64,000 bases of DNA, taken from Alkalicoccobacillus porphyridii (lineage in GTDB: Bacteria > Bacillota > Bacilli > Bacillales > Bacillaceae_D). Within the stretch, counting starts at the first letter, position 1; every line of letters starts with the position of its first letter. Of this stretch, positions 29,140 through 37,843 are shown one piece after another. The stretch is taken from contig NZ_VLXZ01000006.1 of the NCBI RefSeq assembly GCF_007293315.1, positions 62,001 to 126,000 of the forward strand, written 5' to 3'. A program made the translations under genes and the position numbers. The notes under the pieces were generated by a model. It was not told the origin of the DNA. It did not search any database and saw only the letters and a list, made by a program, of their open reading frames with translations.

Positions 29140-29802
29140 ATGAAGTATCGCACGGTATTTGATATTATAGGCCCTGTGATGATCGGGCCTTCAAGCTCGC
29201 ACACAGCCGGTGCAGCAAGGATTGGCAGAGTGGCTAGAACCTTATTTGGTGAAAAACCAAGTGAAGCGACCATACATTTATATGGTTCGTTTGCCCAAAC
29301 CTATAAAGGTCACGGCACAGATGTAGCTGTAGTTGGTGGAATTCTTGATTTTGATACCTATGATCCTCGTATTCGAGAGTCCTTCCAACTAGCTAAGGCA
29401 GAAAACATAAGAATTGAGTTTCATGAAGAAGAGGCCATCACTGATCATCCAAATACAATGAAAATTGTGTTACATAATGATCATAAATCACTGGAGCTAG
29501 TCGGAATTTCGATTGGTGGGGGAAAAATTGAAATTATTGAGATGAATGGATTTAAGCTCAGGTTATCAGGGAATCATCCTGCTATTTTTGTGATTCATCA
29601 CGATCGCTACGGAGTGATTGCTGCTGTTTCGAATTTGTTAGCAAAGCATGAAATGAACATTGGGCATATGGAAGTTTCACGTAGAGAAAAAGGGGAAGAA
29701 GCGCTGATGGTAATGGAAGTTGACCAAAATGTTGAACAAGCATTAATCGATGAGCTTCGTTCACTTCCTAACATTAAGCTCGTATCAAATATATATGAAT
29801 AA
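29140..29802 (+). CDS. sdaAB: L-serine dehydratase, beta subunit
   Basis: Deaminates serine to pyruvate together with SdaAA. 220 residues. N-terminal IGPSSSHTAGAARIGRVAR is the conserved beta-subunit substrate/phosphate region, and the C-terminal ACT domain (about 148-220: HHDRYGVIAAVSNLLAKHEMNIG written in segments) senses amino acid. GAAGGAGGAAAAG precedes the ATG. The alpha subunit follows 24 bases downstream. Confidence 0.95.
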   Translation: MKYRTVFDIIGPVMIGPSSSHTAGAARIGRVARTLFGEKPSEATIHLYGSFAQTYKGHGTDVAVVGGILDFDTYDPRIRESFQLAKAENIRIEFHEEEAITDHPNTMKIVLHNDHKSLELVGISIGGGKIEIIEMNGFKLRLSGNHPAIFVIHHDRYGVIAAVSNLLAKHEMNIGHMEVSRREKGEEALMVMEVDQNVEQALIDELRSLPNIKLVSNIYE

Positions 29803-29826
29803 GCATAACAAAGGAGACGAAAAAGC

Positions 29827-30711
29827 ATGTTTAAAAACGCAGCAGAGCTGATAGAGCTAGCAGACTCTGAAGGCATCTCCATTTCAGAGGTCATGATTCG
29901 TCAAGAGGTGGAAGAAACGGGACGCAGCCGTGAAGACGTTTATGAGCGGATGCGAAAAAACTTAGATGTGATGAAGGCTGCAGTAGATCGTGGAACCTCG
30001 GAAGACATTAAATCCGTATCAGGGTTAACAGGTGGTGACGCAAAGCTACTTCAAGAATATATTGCCACAGGGAAGTCTCTTGGAGGAGATTCGTTATTAC
30101 AATCTGTTAGTAAAGCGATGGCAACAAATGAAGTCAATGCTGCCATGGGTACTATTTGTGCCACTCCAACTGCTGGAGCGTCAGGTGTTGTGCCAGGTGT
30201 ATTATTCGGAATGAAAGAAAAGCTGGCACCTACAGATGATCAAATGATTCATTTCCTGTTTACATCTGGGGCATTTGGTTTTGTGATTGCAAACAATGCT
30301 TCAATTTCTGGAGCGGCAGGAGGATGTCAAGCGGAGGTTGGATCAGCATCAGGTATGGCGGCGGCTGCACTTGTAGAATTGGCGGGGGGCACACCCGAGC
30401 AATCAGGGCAAGCGCTTGCGATAGCCCTAAAAAACATGCTTGGTTTGGTCTGTGACCCGGTTGCAGGTCTTGTTGAAGTGCCCTGTGTGAAGCGAAATGC
30501 TATGGGGGCATCTATTGCTATTACAGCTGCAGATATGGCGTTAGCAGGAATTAAAAGCCGAATTCCATGCGATGAGGTTATTGATGCGATGTATAGAATT
30601 GGATTAACGATGCCTGTTGCTTTAAAGGAAACGGCATTAGGAGGCCTTGCTGCCACACCAACTGGGCGAAGATTGGAATCTGAGATTTTTGGCGTATCAC
30701 TGGAGAAATGA
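29827..30711 (+). CDS. sdaAA: L-serine dehydratase, alpha subunit ([4Fe-4S])
   Basis: Catalytic iron-sulfur subunit. 294 residues. Cysteines expected to ligate the cluster are in GTICATPTAGASG, GAAGGCQAEVGSASGM and LVCDPVAGLVEVPCVKRN. AAAGGAGACG precedes the ATG. The stop overlaps an upstream in-frame ATG of recG. The two-subunit form and this order are standard in Bacillus. Confidence 0.95.
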   Translation: MFKNAAELIELADSEGISISEVMIRQEVEETGRSREDVYERMRKNLDVMKAAVDRGTSEDIKSVSGLTGGDAKLLQEYIATGKSLGGDSLLQSVSKAMATNEVNAAMGTICATPTAGASGVVPGVLFGMKEKLAPTDDQMIHFLFTSGAFGFVIANNASISGAAGGCQAEVGSASGMAAAALVELAGGTPEQSGQALAIALKNMLGLVCDPVAGLVEVPCVKRNAMGASIAITAADMALAGIKSRIPCDEVIDAMYRIGLTMPVALKETALGGLAATPTGRRLESEIFGVSLEK

Positions 30712-30713
30712 CA

Positions 30714-32759
30714 ATGTCTGTGTATGAACGTCCACTCACAGATTTAGTTGGTATTGGTGAGGAAAAAGCCAAGCTATTTGATAGCTTGAAATTGCATACT
30801 GTCTCGGATCTATTAGAATATTTCCCATTTCGCTACGAGGATTATAAGCTAAAGGATTTACAAACAGCAGAACACGAAGAGCGGGTGACTGTTGTAGGAG
30901 AGGTTCATAGTGAGCCTTCTGTCAGGTATTATGGTAAAAAGAAAAATCGCCTGACTTTTCGAATGCTAGTTGGCCGTTTGCTTGTAACGGTCACTTTTTT
31001 TAATCGCGGCTTTTTAAAAAACCAGCTTAGTCTTGGAACCGAAGTTACTATTACTGGAAAATGGGACCGGCATCGAATGACCATAACGGGTACAGAGCTA
31101 CATAAAGGCGCAAAGGAACAGGATCAAACGATAGAGCCGGTTTATTCAGCCACAGCAAATGTTCCAAGTAAAATGATTAAGTCGGCTATTCTTCAGGCGA
31201 TCAAACAATTTGGCGAGGAGATTCCAGAGCCATTGCCACAGAGCCTCAGGCAGACGTATAAGTTAGTGTCTAAAAAGGAGGCCGTTCACGAGCTTCATCA
31301 CCCTACAGGTCAGTCAGGACTGAAACAAGCCAGGAGAAGAATGGTTTATGAGGAATTTCTGTATTTCCAATTAAAGATGCAGATGTTCAGAAAAACGCAG
31401 CGTGAGCATAGTAACGGTCAGTCTCTTGAAATTGATGTAGAAGACATAAAACAGTTTAAGGCCTCTCTCCCATTTGCCTTAACAAAAGCCCAGGAACGTG
31501 TGATAGAGGAAGTCGTTCAAGACATGATTTCGCCCTATCAAATGAATCGGCTCTTGCAGGGAGATGTGGGTTCAGGTAAAACCGTCGTAGCGGCGGCTTG
31601 CCTATTCGCAGTCATTCAGGCAGGCTATCAGGGTGCATTAATGGTTCCAACGGAAATCCTTGCAGAGCAACACCTTGAATCCTTAAATGGCTGGTTTGAA
31701 CCTTTAGGCAAACGTGTTGAACTATTCAGTGGCTCTTTAAAGGGGAAACGAAGACGGGAAAAGCTTGAAGCTCTTCAAAACGGTGAAATCGATTTAGCGA
31801 TTGGAACGCATGCTTTAATCCAAGATGATGTCGTATTCAAAAAGTTAGGATTTGTCATTACGGATGAGCAGCATCGATTTGGTGTAAATCAACGAAGACA
31901 GCTTAGAAGTAAAGGTGAGCATGCAGATGTCCTCTTTATGACGGCTACTCCGATTCCAAGAACACTTGCAATCTCTGTATTTGGAGATATGGATGTATCG
32001 ATTCTTGATGAAATGCCCGCAGGAAGAAAGCCAATTGAAACCTACTGGGCTAAGCACGATATGCTAGAGCGGGTTCTTGGATTTGTGGAAAAAGAATTAA
32101 AGCAGGGTCGACAAGCCTATGTGATCTGCCCATTAATTGAAGAATCAGAGATGCTTGAGGTCCAGAATGCTATTGATGTGTATAATATTTTAACCGATTA
32201 TTTCAAAAATCGATTTAAAGTTGGGTTAATGCACGGGAGACTTCCATCTGAAGAAAAGGATGAAGTGATGACTGCCTTTTCGACAAATGATACTCAGCTG
32301 CTAGTTTCAACGACTGTTGTTGAAGTTGGTGTGAATGTACCGAATGCAACGATGATGGTGATTTATGATGCGGATCGATTTGGACTAGCCCAGCTCCATC
32401 AGCTACGAGGTCGAGTTGGACGAGGAAGCGCTCAGTCATATTGTGTGCTTTTAGCTGATCCAAAAACAGAGAATGGTCGAGAACGAATGAGAGTGATGAC
32501 CGAAACAAATGACGGCTTTGTTTTATCCGAGCGTGATCTCGAACTAAGAGGGCCTGGTGACTTCTTTGGGGCAAAACAGAGCGGGCTTCCGGATTTTAAG
32601 GTGGCAGATGTTGTTCATGATTACCGAACCCTCGAAGTAGCAAGACAGGACGCAGCAACGCTCGTTGACTCCAACTATTTTTGGGAGGATCCAGAGTATC
32701 GATTATTAAGGGATTATTTAATGAGTACAGGGGCGCTTGATCAGAGTAAATTAGATTAA
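30714..32759 (+). CDS. recG: ATP-dependent DNA helicase RecG
   Basis: Remodels stalled forks and branch-migrates Holliday junctions. ATG 30714 is chosen because GGAG lies 8 bases before it; the ATG at 30708 (overlapping the sdaAA stop) is only 2 bases from the same site. 681 residues, the family length. N-terminal wedge/OB domain (about 60-150), Walker A LLQGDVGSGKTVVAA, DEQHRFG Walker B, MTATPIPRTLA, then helicase C with VVEVGVNVPNA and QLHQLRGRVGRG. The C-terminal TRG wedge-coupling segment is intact. Confidence 0.96.
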   Translation: MSVYERPLTDLVGIGEEKAKLFDSLKLHTVSDLLEYFPFRYEDYKLKDLQTAEHEERVTVVGEVHSEPSVRYYGKKKNRLTFRMLVGRLLVTVTFFNRGFLKNQLSLGTEVTITGKWDRHRMTITGTELHKGAKEQDQTIEPVYSATANVPSKMIKSAILQAIKQFGEEIPEPLPQSLRQTYKLVSKKEAVHELHHPTGQSGLKQARRRMVYEEFLYFQLKMQMFRKTQREHSNGQSLEIDVEDIKQFKASLPFALTKAQERVIEEVVQDMISPYQMNRLLQGDVGSGKTVVAAACLFAVIQAGYQGALMVPTEILAEQHLESLNGWFEPLGKRVELFSGSLKGKRRREKLEALQNGEIDLAIGTHALIQDDVVFKKLGFVITDEQHRFGVNQRRQLRSKGEHADVLFMTATPIPRTLAISVFGDMDVSILDEMPAGRKPIETYWAKHDMLERVLGFVEKELKQGRQAYVICPLIEESEMLEVQNAIDVYNILTDYFKNRFKVGLMHGRLPSEEKDEVMTAFSTNDTQLLVSTTVVEVGVNVPNATMMVIYDADRFGLAQLHQLRGRVGRGSAQSYCVLLADPKTENGRERMRVMTETNDGFVLSERDLELRGPGDFFGAKQSGLPDFKVADVVHDYRTLEVARQDAATLVDSNYFWEDPEYRLLRDYLMSTGALDQSKLD

Positions 32760-32762
32760 GAG

Positions 32763-32792
32763 TTGAAAATGCGAATCAATCATGTTTATACT
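32763..32792 (+). promoter_or_regulatory. SigA promoter of fapR-plsX-fabD-fabG
   Basis: TTGAAA (32763-32768), 18-bp spacer, TATACT (32787-32792), 63 bp before the fapR start. The FapR operator lies directly downstream. Confidence 0.7.
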
Positions 32793-32796
32793 AGTC

Positions 32797-32813
32797 TTAA
32801 GACCTAGTCATAA
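32797..32813 (+). promoter_or_regulatory. Candidate FapR operator
   Basis: TTAAGACCTAGTCATAA is an imperfect 17-bp inverted repeat centred on GACcTaGTC. It closely resembles the known FapR box (TTAGTACC.. / ..GTxxTAA type) and starts 4 bp after the -10 box, where bound FapR would block open complex formation. Malonyl-CoA would release it. The resemblance is judged from memory of the consensus. Confidence 0.7.
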
Positions 32814-32854
32814 AAATGGAAGGATACTGCAACTGAAGGAGGACAGCATTTCTC

Positions 32855-33415
32855 ATGAGACGCAAGAAAAAAGATAGACAAGCACTTCTAAAGGAAAGGC
32901 TACAGCAACAACCTTTTATGACAGATGAAGAGCTGGCAGCCTATTTTGAAGTAAGCATTCAAACCATACGTCTCGATCGGATGGAGCTGTCCATTCCAGA
33001 GTTAAGAGAGAGAATCAAAGATGTAGCTCAGCTTCAGCTAGATGAATTACGCTCGATTTCTGCTGATGAGGTGTTTGGAGAAATCATTGATCTTCAGCTT
33101 GATGAAAGGGCCATCTCCATGTTTGAGGTGAGTTCTGAGGAGGTTTTCAGCAAGTCGGGTATTGCGCGTGGTCATTATTTATTTGCACAGGCAAATTCTT
33201 TGGCAGTTGCAGTCATTAATGATGAGTTAGCTTTAACGGCTAAAGCAACCATTCGATTTAAACGTCAGGTGAAAACAGGTGAGCGAGTGATTGCCAAAGC
33301 AACTGTTGAGCGAATTGAGAAGGAACGTACAACGGTAGTCGTTGAAAGCTATGTAGATAAAGAAAAAGTATTTTCCGGTGAGTTTATTATGTATCGTTCA
33401 AGCGTAAAATCATAG
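32855..33415 (+). CDS. fapR: FapR, malonyl-CoA-responsive repressor of lipid synthesis
   Basis: Represses fatty acid and phospholipid genes and is released by malonyl-CoA. 186 residues: an N-terminal helix-turn-helix ([20 protein letters not shown], about 22-41) and a C-terminal hot-dog effector domain (about 75-185) with [16 protein letters not shown] binding malonyl-CoA. GAAGGAGG precedes the ATG. It leads its own operon, and the operator near its promoter implies autoregulation. Confidence 0.95.
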   Translation: MRRKKKDRQALLKERLQQQPFMTDEELAAYFEVSIQTIRLDRMELSIPELRERIKDVAQLQLDELRSISADEVFGEIIDLQLDERAISMFEVSSEEVFSKSGIARGHYLFAQANSLAVAVINDELALTAKATIRFKRQVKTGERVIAKATVERIEKERTTVVVESYVDKEKVFSGEFIMYRSSVKS

Positions 33416-33437
33416 CTTGAGAAGAGGAGGAAGTCCA

Positions 33438-34448
33438 GTGAAAATTGCTCTAGATGCCATGGGGGGCGACCATGCTCCAATTGCACAAACGCAAGGGGCT
33501 ATGAGAGCTGTTCAAGAGTTTCAGGATATAGAATTAACCTTAATTGGGGATGAAGCCGCCATTCGCGAGCATTTAACGAACGATGAGCGCATTTCCATTA
33601 TACATACAACGGAAATGATAGAAGATACGGACAAACCAACTCATGCAGTGCGTCGCAAAAAGGATGCTTCTATGGTATTGGCTGTTCGTGAGGTGAAGGA
33701 AGGACGAGCTGATGCTTGTATCTCCTCCGGTAACACAGGTGCCTTAATGACGGCGGGGCTATTGCATGTTGGCCGAATTAAAGGTGTAGACCGTCCTGCT
33801 TTAGCGCCTATGCTACCTACGATGGATGGAAAAGGCTTCCTTTTGCTTGATGTTGGCGCGAATATGGATGCAAAGCCGCAACATCTGCTCCAGCATGCCA
33901 TGATAGGCAGCACATACATGCAGCTTGTAAAAAAGGTGAACCGCCCACGTGTTGGGTTATTAAATGTCGGTGCTGAGAGCGGGAAAGGAAATGAACTCAT
34001 AAAATCAACATACCACCTATTGGAAGAAGCGGATTTGAATTTCATTGGAAATGTCGAAGCTAGAGATCTACTTGATGGTGTGGCAGATGTGGTTGTTTGT
34101 GATGGGTTCTCAGGTAATATTGTGTTAAAAACAATTGAAGGCACAGCGGCTTCATTGTTTGGACTTATTAAAACAGAGCTGACCAAATCAGTTAAAAATA
34201 AACTCGCTGCAGGTGTTCTGAAACCAAGCTTTCGCGATATTAGAGCTAAGATGAGTTATTCAGAGTACGGAGGGGCAGGGTTATTCGGTTTGAAAGCACC
34301 TGTCATCAAAGCGCATGGATCTTCAGATGCTCATGCGGTGTTTCATGCCATTCGTCAAGCAAAGCTGATGGTAGAACAGCAGGTTGCAGCCCTAGTTAAA
34401 ACAGAATTAGCTAAAATGCCTCAATTTGAGGAAGAAAAAGGAGAATAA
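33438..34448 (+). CDS. plsX: Phosphate acyltransferase PlsX
   Basis: Converts acyl-ACP to acyl phosphate for PlsY, the first step to phosphatidic acid. The GTG at 33438 after AGAGGAGG gives 336 residues starting [14 protein letters not shown], the family start; an ATG-type codon at 33417 sits before that ribosome binding site. Other marks: [30 protein letters not shown], and [18 protein letters not shown]. fabD starts one base after the stop. Confidence 0.96.
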   Translation: MKIALDAMGGDHAPIAQTQGAMRAVQEFQDIELTLIGDEAAIREHLTNDERISIIHTTEMIEDTDKPTHAVRRKKDASMVLAVREVKEGRADACISSGNTGALMTAGLLHVGRIKGVDRPALAPMLPTMDGKGFLLLDVGANMDAKPQHLLQHAMIGSTYMQLVKKVNRPRVGLLNVGAESGKGNELIKSTYHLLEEADLNFIGNVEARDLLDGVADVVVCDGFSGNIVLKTIEGTAASLFGLIKTELTKSVKNKLAAGVLKPSFRDIRAKMSYSEYGGAGLFGLKAPVIKAHGSSDAHAVFHAIRQAKLMVEQQVAALVKTELAKMPQFEEEKGE

Positions 34449-34449
34449 C

Positions 34450-35397
34450 ATGGGGAAGATTGCATTTTTATTTCCGGGTCAAGGGTCTCAAAAGGTTGGA
34501 ATGGGTGCTGAGTTATATGAGACTGAATCTGCTTGTAAGCAAATTTTTGATCTAGCTGATCAAACACTTGGCTTCTCATTACATACCATCATGAAGGATG
34601 GTCCTGAGGAACTACTAAGACGCACAGAGAACACTCAACCGGCACTTGTTACCATGAGCTTAGCAGTACTTGAGCTCGTAAAAGAAGCGGGTATAGAGCC
34701 TGACTATGTTGCGGGTCACAGCTTAGGTGAATACAGCGCATTAGCTGCTGCGGGAGCCATTTCGTATGAGACGGCGATTCACTCCGTGCACCATCGCGGA
34801 TTATTTATGGAGGAAGCTGTTCCATTTGGTGAAGGGGCAATGGCTGCCGTGCTTGGTCTGGATGCTGATATTCTTAAAGATATTCAAAAGGAGATTGCAG
34901 AAGCAGGCGAAGTGGCTGAACCAGCGAACTTAAACTGTCCTGGCCAAGTCGTGATCTCAGGTACTGCAAAAGGTATTGAGCTTGCAGGCGTAAAGGCAAA
35001 GGAAGCAGGAGCGAAACGTGTGTTGCCTTTACAAGTAAGTGGTCCCTTTCATTCTAGTTTAATGAAGCCAGCTGCTGAAAAGCTTGCTGAACTCTTAGCT
35101 AAGCAAGAGATTCAAGAGGCTAAAATACCTGTCATTGCAAATGTTACAGCCGGGGAAACAACAGATGCGGAACAGCTTCGTCAGCAGCTTGTAGAACAAG
35201 TATACTCCTCTGTACGTTGGGAAGAGAGTATTAGACAATTAATTGAACTTGGTGTTGATACATTTGTTGAGATCGGGGCAGGAAATGTATTAACAGGACT
35301 TATGAAAAAGATTGACCGCAGTGTCGCAGCGTATGCCGTGAGTGACCGAGAAGGAATAGAAGCGCTTGTACACAAGCTGAAAGAGGGGAAAGCATGA
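34450..35397 (+). CDS. fabD: Malonyl-CoA:ACP transacylase
   Basis: Loads malonyl groups on acyl carrier protein. The ATG at 34450 gives 315 residues starting [19 protein letters not shown]. The active-site serine is in [14 protein letters not shown] (about residue 92) and the catalytic His in SGPFHSSLM (about 200). The natural ribosome binding site AAAAGGAG lies at the plsX end. The stop overlaps the fabG start (ATGA). Confidence 0.97.
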   Translation: MGKIAFLFPGQGSQKVGMGAELYETESACKQIFDLADQTLGFSLHTIMKDGPEELLRRTENTQPALVTMSLAVLELVKEAGIEPDYVAGHSLGEYSALAAAGAISYETAIHSVHHRGLFMEEAVPFGEGAMAAVLGLDADILKDIQKEIAEAGEVAEPANLNCPGQVVISGTAKGIELAGVKAKEAGAKRVLPLQVSGPFHSSLMKPAAEKLAELLAKQEIQEAKIPVIANVTAGETTDAEQLRQQLVEQVYSSVRWEESIRQLIELGVDTFVEIGAGNVLTGLMKKIDRSVAAYAVSDREGIEALVHKLKEGKA

Positions 35398-36140
35398 TAC
35401 TACAGGATCAAGTCGCAATCGTTACAGGTGCCTCACGAGGACTAGGTCAGGCCATTGCTATGGAATTAGCCGAGCAAGGTGCAAAGATCGTGGTGAACTA
35501 TGCCGGAAGTAAAGAACGAGCAGAACAGGTTGTTAAGGATATTGAAGACGCAGGTGGTGAGGCATTAGCCATTCAGGCCAATGTTGCAAACACAGAAGAA
35601 GTCCAAGCATTAATCAAACAAACAGTGGAAGCCTATGGTCGAATTGATATTCTAATAAATAATGCAGGGATTACACGTGATAACCTTCTCATCCGTATGA
35701 AAGAAGACGATTGGGATGCTGTCGTAAACACTAACCTAAAAGGCGTATTTAACTGTGCTAAAGCTGTTTCCAGACAAATGATGAAGCAGCGCTATGGCCG
35801 TATTATCAATGTTTCCTCGGTGGTTGCAGTTATGGGTAATCCAGGCCAAGCCAACTATGTGGCTGCAAAAGCGGGTGTGATTGGTCTGACAAAGTCAATG
35901 GCCAAAGAGCTAGCAAATCGTAACATCCATGTGAATGCGATTGCTCCTGGCTTTATCGAAAGTGACATGACTGACGTCTTAACAGATGAAGTGAAAGAGC
36001 AATATTTATCACAGATTCCTTTAGGTGCATTTGGCCAATCAAAGCAGGTAGCTTCGGTTGTCAGATTCCTAGCAAGCAGTGATGCAGATTATATGACTGG
36101 ACAAACATTACATGTAGATGGTGGTCTGGTAATGCCTTAA
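35394..36140 (+). CDS. fabG: 3-oxoacyl-ACP reductase
   Basis: NADPH-dependent ketoacyl-ACP reductase. 248 residues, short-chain dehydrogenase: cofactor loop [12 protein letters not shown] (about 12-23), NNAGITRDN, catalytic Ser-Tyr-Lys in [23 protein letters not shown] split across about 138-160, and [16 protein letters not shown] at the end. Overlaps fabD by four bases and ends the FapR-controlled operon. Confidence 0.97.
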   Translation: MILQDQVAIVTGASRGLGQAIAMELAEQGAKIVVNYAGSKERAEQVVKDIEDAGGEALAIQANVANTEEVQALIKQTVEAYGRIDILINNAGITRDNLLIRMKEDDWDAVVNTNLKGVFNCAKAVSRQMMKQRYGRIINVSSVVAVMGNPGQANYVAAKAGVIGLTKSMAKELANRNIHVNAIAPGFIESDMTDVLTDEVKEQYLSQIPLGAFGQSKQVASVVRFLASSDADYMTGQTLHVDGGLVMP

Positions 36141-36169
36141 AGAAACGGTCCATTCCGATGAAATCCAGC

Positions 36170-36198
36170 TTGACAGCGCTCGGAAATGTCGTTAAAAT
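36170..36198 (+). promoter_or_regulatory. SigA promoter of acpP
   Basis: Consensus TTGACA (36170-36175), 17-bp spacer, TAAAAT (36193-36198), 45 bp upstream of acpP. It gives acyl carrier protein its own strong transcription in addition to any read-through from fabG. Confidence 0.8.
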
Positions 36199-36243
36199 TC
36201 ATCTAGCTAAGATTCAATCAATTTTGAGAGGAGGTGAATGAAC

Positions 36244-36477
36244 ATGGCAGATACACTTTCCCGTGTAACAAAAATTGTTGTTGATCGTCTTGATATTGAA
36301 GAGGCACAAGTTAAACCTGAAGCTTCTTTTAAAGATGATCTAGGAGCAGATTCACTTGATGTAGTTGAATTGGTAATGGAACTTGAAGACGAATTTGACA
36401 TTGAAATTTCTGATGAAGAAGCAGAAAAAATTGCAACTGTTGGAGACGTCATTACGTACATAGACAGCCATCAGTAA
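36244..36477 (+). CDS. acpP: Acyl carrier protein
   Basis: 77-residue acidic carrier of acyl groups. The ATG at 36244 gives [16 protein letters not shown] and is 8 bases from GGAGGTG; the ATG at 36238 is too near it. The phosphopantetheine serine is in [20 protein letters not shown] (about residue 36). Own promoter and terminator suggest an abundant monocistronic transcript. B. subtilis calls it acpA. Confidence 0.97.
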   Translation: MADTLSRVTKIVVDRLDIEEAQVKPEASFKDDLGADSLDVVELVMELEDEFDIEISDEEAEKIATVGDVITYIDSHQ

Positions 36478-36484
36478 TTGCTTG

Positions 36485-36526
36485 AATCCCATGTGGCCTC
36501 GCCATGTGGGATTTACTCTTTTTTAT
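36485..36526 (+). terminator. Terminator after acpP
   Basis: AATCCCATGTGG and CCATGTGGGATT form a 12-bp stem (two G-T pairs) around CCTCG, followed by TACTCTTTTTT. Confidence 0.85.
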
Positions 36527-36614
36527 CAGGGCTTTTGAAAAGTTTAGCATGGCAATTTGCTAAAACTTTGATACAATCTAATCTATAAGCTTACTTTCCG
36601 TGTTGGAGGTCAAC

Positions 36615-37394
36615 ATGCCACATCAATCAAAATCGTATAGAAGATCTAAAAATTATTATGACAAAAAAGCCGGTGGTCGCCGTCTCGTTTTGTCTGAAGA
36701 ACAGAAGCATCAGTTTGATGACCTGCTAGTCCGCACAGGATTGACGTTTGAAAATCGCAAGCTTTTGATTCAGGCTTTTACACATTCATCTTATGTGAAT
36801 GAGCATCGCTTATATGCAACAACGGATAATGAGAGATTAGAATTCCTTGGAGACGCTGTATTAGAACTTGCTGTTTCACAATATCTTTACAAAAAGTACC
36901 CTAGCATGAATGAAGGAGACATGACAAAGCTTCGTGCCTCCATTGTTTGTGAGCCGTCACTTGCGAGATTTGCAAGTGAATTAAATTTTGGCAAGCTGGT
37001 GCTTTTAGGTAAGGGTGAAGAAGTGACAGGCGGGCGAGTGCGTCCAGCTTTACTTGCAGACGTGTTTGAGGGATTTATTGGTGCCTTGTATCTTGATCAA
37101 GGTCTTGATGCAGTATACTTATTCTTAAGTCAAATCATGTATCCAAAAATCAATGAGGGTGCTTTTTCGCATAAAATGGATTTTAAAAGTCAGCTTCAAG
37201 AGTATGTTCAACGTGATGGACTTGGCGGATTAAAATACGTTATTACGCAAGAAAGAGGTCCGGCTCATGACCGTGAGTTTGTCTCTGAGGTTCACTTAAA
37301 TGAGATTAGCTTTGGAGAGGGAATCGGTCGCTCAAAGAAAGAAGCAGAACAGCTGGCGGCCAAGCAGGCTCTTTTGAAGCTGAAGCAGAAATAG
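36615..37394 (+). CDS. rnc: Ribonuclease III
   Basis: Double-strand-specific endoribonuclease for rRNA and small RNA processing. The ATG at 36615 after TTGGAGG gives 259 residues. The catalytic signature is [18 protein letters not shown] (about 75-92), with a second acidic helix [17 protein letters not shown], and a C-terminal dsRNA-binding domain (about 180-258: [26 protein letters not shown]). In B. subtilis rnc-smc-ftsY form one operon; here a terminator and a minus-strand gene separate rnc from smc. Confidence 0.96.
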   Translation: MPHQSKSYRRSKNYYDKKAGGRRLVLSEEQKHQFDDLLVRTGLTFENRKLLIQAFTHSSYVNEHRLYATTDNERLEFLGDAVLELAVSQYLYKKYPSMNEGDMTKLRASIVCEPSLARFASELNFGKLVLLGKGEEVTGGRVRPALLADVFEGFIGALYLDQGLDAVYLFLSQIMYPKINEGAFSHKMDFKSQLQEYVQRDGLGGLKYVITQERGPAHDREFVSEVHLNEISFGEGIGRSKKEAEQLAAKQALLKLKQK

Positions 37395-37426
37395 TAAACA
37401 AGGGAACGGACAGTTTACGTGCACAT

Positions 37427-37460
37427 AAAAAAGGCTGTCGAATGACAACAGCCTTTTTTA
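37427..37460. terminator. Bidirectional terminator between rnc and yfkK
   Basis: AAAAAAGGCTGT (37427-37438) pairs with ACAGCCTTTTTT (37448-37459), with runs suited to both strands. Confidence 0.85.
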
Positions 37461-37465
37461 CATGG

Positions 37466-37690
37466 TTACGACTTTCTCAGTTGACCTAGCTCTGAAACAA
37501 TCGCTTCCATTTCACGAACGGAGACCGAGGCTTGCTTTTGTACCCATTCATAGATATCTCGAATGTCTTCGTACTTTTCGGAATCAAATTTTTCGGCGTT
37601 TAATGCACCGGCATTGACTGTTTGTAACTTGGCTTCAATTTGTTTAAGCATATAGTTCATGTTTTCGGGTGTGTTGGCAGTTAAGTCCAT
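37466..37690 (-). CDS. yfkK: UPF0435 (DUF1128) family protein, YfkK-like
   Basis: 74 residues, cytoplasmic, helical, function unknown. Family-typical stretches are TPENMNYMLKQIEAKLQTVN, GALNAEKFDSEKYEDIRDIY and the C-terminal EMEAIVSELGQLRK. AAAAGGAGGTCC precedes the ATG. Oddity: in B. subtilis the homologue is elsewhere on the chromosome, so its position here, inverted inside the rnc-smc-ftsY block, is a local rearrangement or lineage-specific order. Confidence 0.88.
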   Translation of the reverse strand: MDLTANTPENMNYMLKQIEAKLQTVNAGALNAEKFDSEKYEDIRDIYEWVQKQASVSVREMEAIVSELGQLRKS

Positions 37691-37843
37691 ACGATAGGAC
37701 CTCCTTTTTAACAGTACATAAAGTCTATCCTATCACAATGAAGAAGGTTTGTCCTAACACTTTTCCAGTCTAAAGGATCTCTGGGATGGCTGTCAGAGCA
37801 TATACGAATATATATAAAAGATAAATGAGTAAGGAGGGAATTC

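Noticed and set aside
33641-34186. 181-codon minus-strand open frame opposite plsX
   Set aside because: Ser- and Pro-rich shadow of the plsX codons, without ribosome binding site or known family.
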